Below, one piece after another: positions 60,919 through 64,000 of a stretch of 64,000 nucleotides of DNA. The translations under genes were made by a program, and so were the position numbers. Where the stretch lies: NCBI RefSeq assembly GCF_000266945.1, contig NC_018025.1, positions 2,604,001 to 2,668,000 on the forward strand, written 5' to 3'. The first letter of the stretch is position 1. Each line of letters starts with the position of its first letter. This DNA is from Desulfomonile tiedjei DSM 6799. Lineage in GTDB: Bacteria > Desulfobacterota > Desulfomonilia > Desulfomonilales > Desulfomonilaceae. The notes beneath the pieces were generated by a model, which ran no database searches, was not told the origin of the DNA, and saw nothing but the letters and a program-made list of their open reading frames with translations.

Positions 60919-62250
60919 TTATTCCCCGAAAAGGGCGGTTGGAAGATACATTATCAAAGGCTGATACATAACGCACGCAATCAATCCAATCCATTGCAGA
61001 CAAATAAATGGAATCACACCCTTGTAGATGAGGCCCATGGTCATTTCAGGCGGGGCAATGCCTCTCAAGTAAAACAGCGAATACCCGAATGGTGGCGTAA
61101 GAAAAGCCATCTGAAGATTCACGCAGATGAGAGTGCCGAACCACAGTGGATCGAACCCGAGTTCTTGAGCAACCGGCGTAAACACCGGAATTACAATGAG
61201 CAAAATCCCTAGCCAGTCAATGAACATGCCGAGAAAAAATACGATACCCATCATGATAAAGAGAACCACATAGGGGCTTACCTGAAGGCCTAATAATACA
61301 CTCGAAACCGCATCACCGCCCCCAAGACCCATGAAGATCGACTGAAACGCGTTTCCTCCGAGAAACAGAACCATGACCATACAGGTGATCTTCATCGTGG
61401 CTGTTGCGGAATCCACAATTGCAGCCCATGTAAGGCGTCGATAGGCAAGGGCCAAAAGCATTGCCCCAATCGCACCAAGACCTGCAGCCTCCGTTGTGGT
61501 CGCTATTCCGGCCACGATACTTCCGAGGACCATGAAAATCAGAAACAGAGGCGGAATCAAGGAAGTGAATACCATCCCAAGCTTTTGCTTTGCTGATTGC
61601 GTTCGCTCTTCTTTGGGAAGCGGAGGCCCCATCTTAGGGTTAAGACCGCAGCGAACAGCCACATAGATGATGTAGAGAGAAGATAACGTCAATCCGGGTA
61701 ACATTGCGGCAGCGAACAGCTTACCCACGGATATGTTCGTTAGTCCGCCGTACACCACCAGCATGATACTGGGAGGAATAAGAATTCCCAGAGTACCACC
61801 AGCGCAGATGCATCCGGCGGTCATGGGGATGTCATAGCCCCGCTTCAACAGATTCGGTGCAGCAAGAAGCCCGATGGCAACTTCCGTCGCGCCTACCACG
61901 CCCGTTGATGCCGCGAACACAGTACAAACAAGGATTACGGCAATTCCGAGTCCTCCTCGTACAGGCCCCCACAGGACGTGCATGGTATGAAAGAGCTTTT
62001 CCGCCACCCCGGAAGCATCCAGCATCTGGGCCATAAAGATAAAGAGAGGGACAGCGACGAGAACGTACTCCTCCATGACTCCATACGTTTTATTGGCAAA
62101 TATACCGAAAATCTGATCCGGAGAACCTCCCCACCCAAGAAGTCCGAACAGGACCGCCACCGCACCCAGTGAAAAAGCCAGGGGATGTCCCATGAACAGC
62201 ACCACGAAAAGGGTCCCGAACATGGCGACGGCAACGAATTCAGGGCTCAT
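60919..62250 (-). CDS. dctM: TRAP transporter large membrane subunit
   Basis: A 443-residue, highly hydrophobic protein (about 12 membrane helices) of the DctM family. Family marks are GHPLAFSLGAVAVLFGLLG, ASTGVVGATEVAIGLLAAPN and FIDWLGILLIVIPVFTPVAQ. It takes up carboxylates with sodium. Its ATG overlaps the DctQ stop by 4 bases. It is the third gene of the dctPQM operon. Confidence 0.95.
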   Translation of the reverse strand: MSPEFVAVAMFGTLFVVLFMGHPLAFSLGAVAVLFGLLGWGGSPDQIFGIFANKTYGVMEEYVLVAVPLFIFMAQMLDASGVAEKLFHTMHVLWGPVRGGLGIAVILVCTVFAASTGVVGATEVAIGLLAAPNLLKRGYDIPMTAGCICAGGTLGILIPPSIMLVVYGGLTNISVGKLFAAAMLPGLTLSSLYIIYVAVRCGLNPKMGPPLPKEERTQSAKQKLGMVFTSLIPPLFLIFMVLGSIVAGIATTTEAAGLGAIGAMLLALAYRRLTWAAIVDSATATMKITCMVMVLFLGGNAFQSIFMGLGGGDAVSSVLLGLQVSPYVVLFIMMGIVFFLGMFIDWLGILLIVIPVFTPVAQELGFDPLWFGTLICVNLQMAFLTPPFGYSLFYLRGIAPPEMTMGLIYKGVIPFICLQWIGLIACVMYQPLIMYLPTALFGE

Positions 62251-62747
62251 ATCTCTTCCCCTTTCAGCCTATAGATATCTCGCACGAAGTTGGCCGCTCC
62301 TTGAAGGAAAAGTAACAGGAGCCCGACGGGCATAACTGTCTTGTACAGGTAGAGCGGAGGTTTCCATGCACTCCAGCTATGTTCCCAGCTTGCCCATGAA
62401 TGTGCGGCGTACGATACGGCAGCGTAAGAAAGGCCGCCAACAAAAGGAACGAATAATAGCCAGAATGTGATGACTGACAGCCAAATTTGAACTTTTTCCG
62501 GAAGCTTCTGGGACAAAATGTCTATTCGGACGTGACGATCATGGAGGTGCGTATAAGCCGCACCGAGCATGAAGTGAGCTCCGTAAAGCCAAACCGTGAC
62601 TTCAAAAGCCCAGACGGTAGGAGAATGAAATATTTTCCTGGCTATAACTTCGTACACCACCACGAAGACAAGCGGCAAGATGAGCAAGGCCATGTTCTTA
62701 CCAAAGAATTCGTTGAACACGTCCACAGCGCGGACGAACTTCTTCAT
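62247..62747 (-). CDS. dctQ: TRAP transporter small membrane subunit
   Basis: A 166-residue DctQ-type protein with four membrane helices (LLILPLVFVVVYEVIARKIF, then VTVWLYGAHFMLGAAYTHLH with DRHVRIDILSQKLP). The WxF...VRIDxxxxxLP motif is characteristic. It links the large subunit to DctP. Translationally coupled to dctM. Confidence 0.93.
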   Translation of the reverse strand: MKKFVRAVDVFNEFFGKNMALLILPLVFVVVYEVIARKIFHSPTVWAFEVTVWLYGAHFMLGAAYTHLHDRHVRIDILSQKLPEKVQIWLSVITFWLLFVPFVGGLSYAAVSYAAHSWASWEHSWSAWKPPLYLYKTVMPVGLLLLFLQGAANFVRDIYRLKGEEI

Positions 62748-62784
62748 CGCGGTTCCCCTTCTAAAAATCTCGATGAGGTTGTGG

Positions 62785-62810
62785 CCCCGGAGAGGTCAAG
62801 CTCTCCGGGG
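62785..62810 (-). terminator. Hairpin between dctP and dctQ
   Basis: CCCCGGAGAG and CTCTCCGGGG, a 10-bp stem with a 6-nt loop. It lies 33 bp downstream of the dctP stop. There is no U-tract, so it is more likely an attenuator or an RNA-stabilising element that raises dctP mRNA over dctQM. Confidence 0.65.
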
Positions 62811-62842
62811 GAGGGATGCTCCAGGGTCAACAGACGAATCGC

Positions 62843-64000
62843 CTACTGGTAGAGTTGCCCCTTGATGAGCTGCTCGTGCGGCCACGGCGCTATGCCGCCT
62901 CGCATTTTGCGCCAGGGGGCAAAGTCTTTTTTGAACTGCTCTTGCGAATCCAGGACTTTCTTCACATCGGGACTCTTGGCACCCAGGTCATCGAGGTACT
63001 TCTTACTGACCCTGGCGAATTCGATGATGGTGGCATCGTCCATCTGAACGTATTCCACTTTCTTGCCCATTTGCTCGATTGCCCCGATATTGAGGTTTTC
63101 GATCCAGGCCGTGGACCAGAGTTGCGTCTCTTTCGCACAGATCTCAACGATAGCTTTCAGATCGTCCGGGAGTTCGTCCCATTTCTTCTTGTTTATGAAG
63201 ATATCTGTCTGACAGCTCGGCTGATGCACACCCGGCTCGATCACGAATTTTGTGATCTCGTGGTACCCTTGTGGAAGATTGATTGCCGGGCTACTGAATT
63301 CGCATCCGTCAATGACGCCTCTTTCCAATGCCAGGTAGATTTCCGGGCCCGGAAGCGGTGTCACGTTGGCGCCGAGCAGGTTCAGGATATCCTGGTACCA
63401 CCCCACCGTCCTTACCTTCATCCCCTTGAAGTCTTCCATCTTCGTGGCCTTTTTATTTGAGTGAATACCAAGTTCCTGACCGGAATTGCCACAGAAGAAC
63501 CCAACCATGTTGAAGGGTGCATAGAGGTCGTTCAACATCTTTGCTCCGCCGCGCTCGTAGTACCAAATGTTGTATCCCTCTACATCAAGACCGAACGGAA
63601 CGGAGGCAAATGCCACAAAGGCCTCGTTCTTCCCTTTCCAGTAACCGGGCCAGGCATGGCCCATGTCGAGAGTGCCCTTTGACACGGCATCGAAGGTCTC
63701 CATTGCGGGTACGATCGCACCGGTCTGGAAGACCTTGATATCAAGCCGACCGCCGCTTGCAGCTCGTACGCTGTCAGCGAAATGAATCAGGAAATCGTGG
63801 AAGATCAGACCTCCCCAGGGGTCACTCGCACGCCAGGTAAACTTCTTGTCAGATGTGGTCCATCTCTTCCCTTTCCATTCTTTGGCTCTCTGATCTTCGC
63901 CGAATTTCTCGATTTTTTTCGCAGGTTTTTCCTGAGCAAACGAGTTGCTTGCCGTGATGCCAAAAGCGAACGCAGTCACGAGCACTAATAACGCCAAAGC
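62843..64000 (-). CDS. dctP: TRAP transporter periplasmic binding protein (partial at window edge)
   Basis: At least 385 residues of a DctP-type solute-binding protein. Signal peptide VLVTAFAFGITASNSFAQE is near the edge, and the first codons lie outside the window. The motifs are KVFQTGAIVPAMETFDAVSK, GTLDMGHAWPGYW, MKVRTVGWYQDILNLLGANV and ALERGVIDGCEFSSPAINLP (with the substrate-binding arginine in the KVRTVG region). It binds a carboxylic acid for the DctQM membrane pair; the exact ligand is unknown. Confidence 0.93.
   Translation of the reverse strand, partial: ALALLVLVTAFAFGITASNSFAQEKPAKKIEKFGEDQRAKEWKGKRWTTSDKKFTWRASDPWGGLIFHDFLIHFADSVRAASGGRLDIKVFQTGAIVPAMETFDAVSKGTLDMGHAWPGYWKGKNEAFVAFASVPFGLDVEGYNIWYYERGGAKMLNDLYAPFNMVGFFCGNSGQELGIHSNKKATKMEDFKGMKVRTVGWYQDILNLLGANVTPLPGPEIYLALERGVIDGCEFSSPAINLPQGYHEITKFVIEPGVHQPSCQTDIFINKKKWDELPDDLKAIVEICAKETQLWSTAWIENLNIGAIEQMGKKVEYVQMDDATIIEFARVSKKYLDDLGAKSPDVKKVLDSQEQFKKDFAPWRKMRGGIAPWPHEQLIKGQLYQ

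Overview
The window looks like a chromosome segment of a Gram-negative, probably anaerobic bacterium of the deltaproteobacterial (Desulfobacterota) type. Evidence for a Gram-negative cell is the porin, the RND efflux pump, periplasmic binding proteins and a c-type cytochrome. The finer placement (a Desulfomonile-like organism) is inference from gene style only: an FmdE-family protein, a TRAP carrier beside a cytidylate-kinase-like/BON protein, and dispersed REP-like repeats.

Layout. Bases 1-9000 are accessory DNA: a secreted LprI-domain protein, a ParB relic, a HigB/HigA-ImmA toxin-antitoxin pair, DUF4238, a nucleoside-deoxyribosyltransferase-like gene without a normal start codon, and a decayed integrase. 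Bases 9003-31893 hold tandem integrative elements stacked at one tRNA-Pro(CGG) gene, which is intact at 31817-31893 on the minus strand. Copies of the 3' part of this tRNA, up to the anticodon loop, lie at 9003-9047 and 20662-20710. Each of the three tRNA sequences sits just downstream of a tyrosine recombinase gene (int1 broken, int2 and int3 intact). I call the elements E1 (right end only), E2 (about 11.7 kb) and E3 (about 11.2 kb). A fourth, decayed element E4 (about 2.9 kb, an ABC-efflux operon remnant) lies on the other side of the tRNA and ends at a detached tRNA-Pro 5' half at 34721-34760. E2, E3 and E4 each carry a different pair of short direct repeats near both ends, as expected of integrase arm sites.

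E2 carries a treble-clef-repeat nuclease gene (frameshifted), a possible ParB-like protein, a small recombination operon (DUF1232, a 31-residue protein, a single-strand-annealing-like protein, a Cas4/RecB-like Fe-S nuclease), a MerR-type regulator, a winged-helix replication-like protein, xis and int. A perfect 16-bp palindrome occurs four times in E2 and was not seen elsewhere. E3 carries a primase-polymerase/helicase fusion with a GTCGC iteron array downstream, a serine recombinase whose promoter is overlapped by nonamer repeats, further nonamers inside a coding sequence, a DUF5131 protein, xis and int. E2 and E3 look like plasmid-like integrating elements with their own replication and control sites.

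From 34880 to the end the DNA looks like host backbone: a methyltransferase and porin (minus strand), a diheme cytochrome and a PerR/Fur-type regulator (plus), a nitroreductase-like protein, an FmdE protein and a flavin reductase, then an iron-type ABC importer behind a Fur-box-like site. Next come an HdeD-like membrane protein, a btaA-btaB pair for betaine-lipid synthesis, two secreted proteins, an RND pump with its membrane fusion protein, and a TRAP carboxylate transporter operon running off the right edge. REP-like repeats and a 200-bp MITE-like unit are scattered here.
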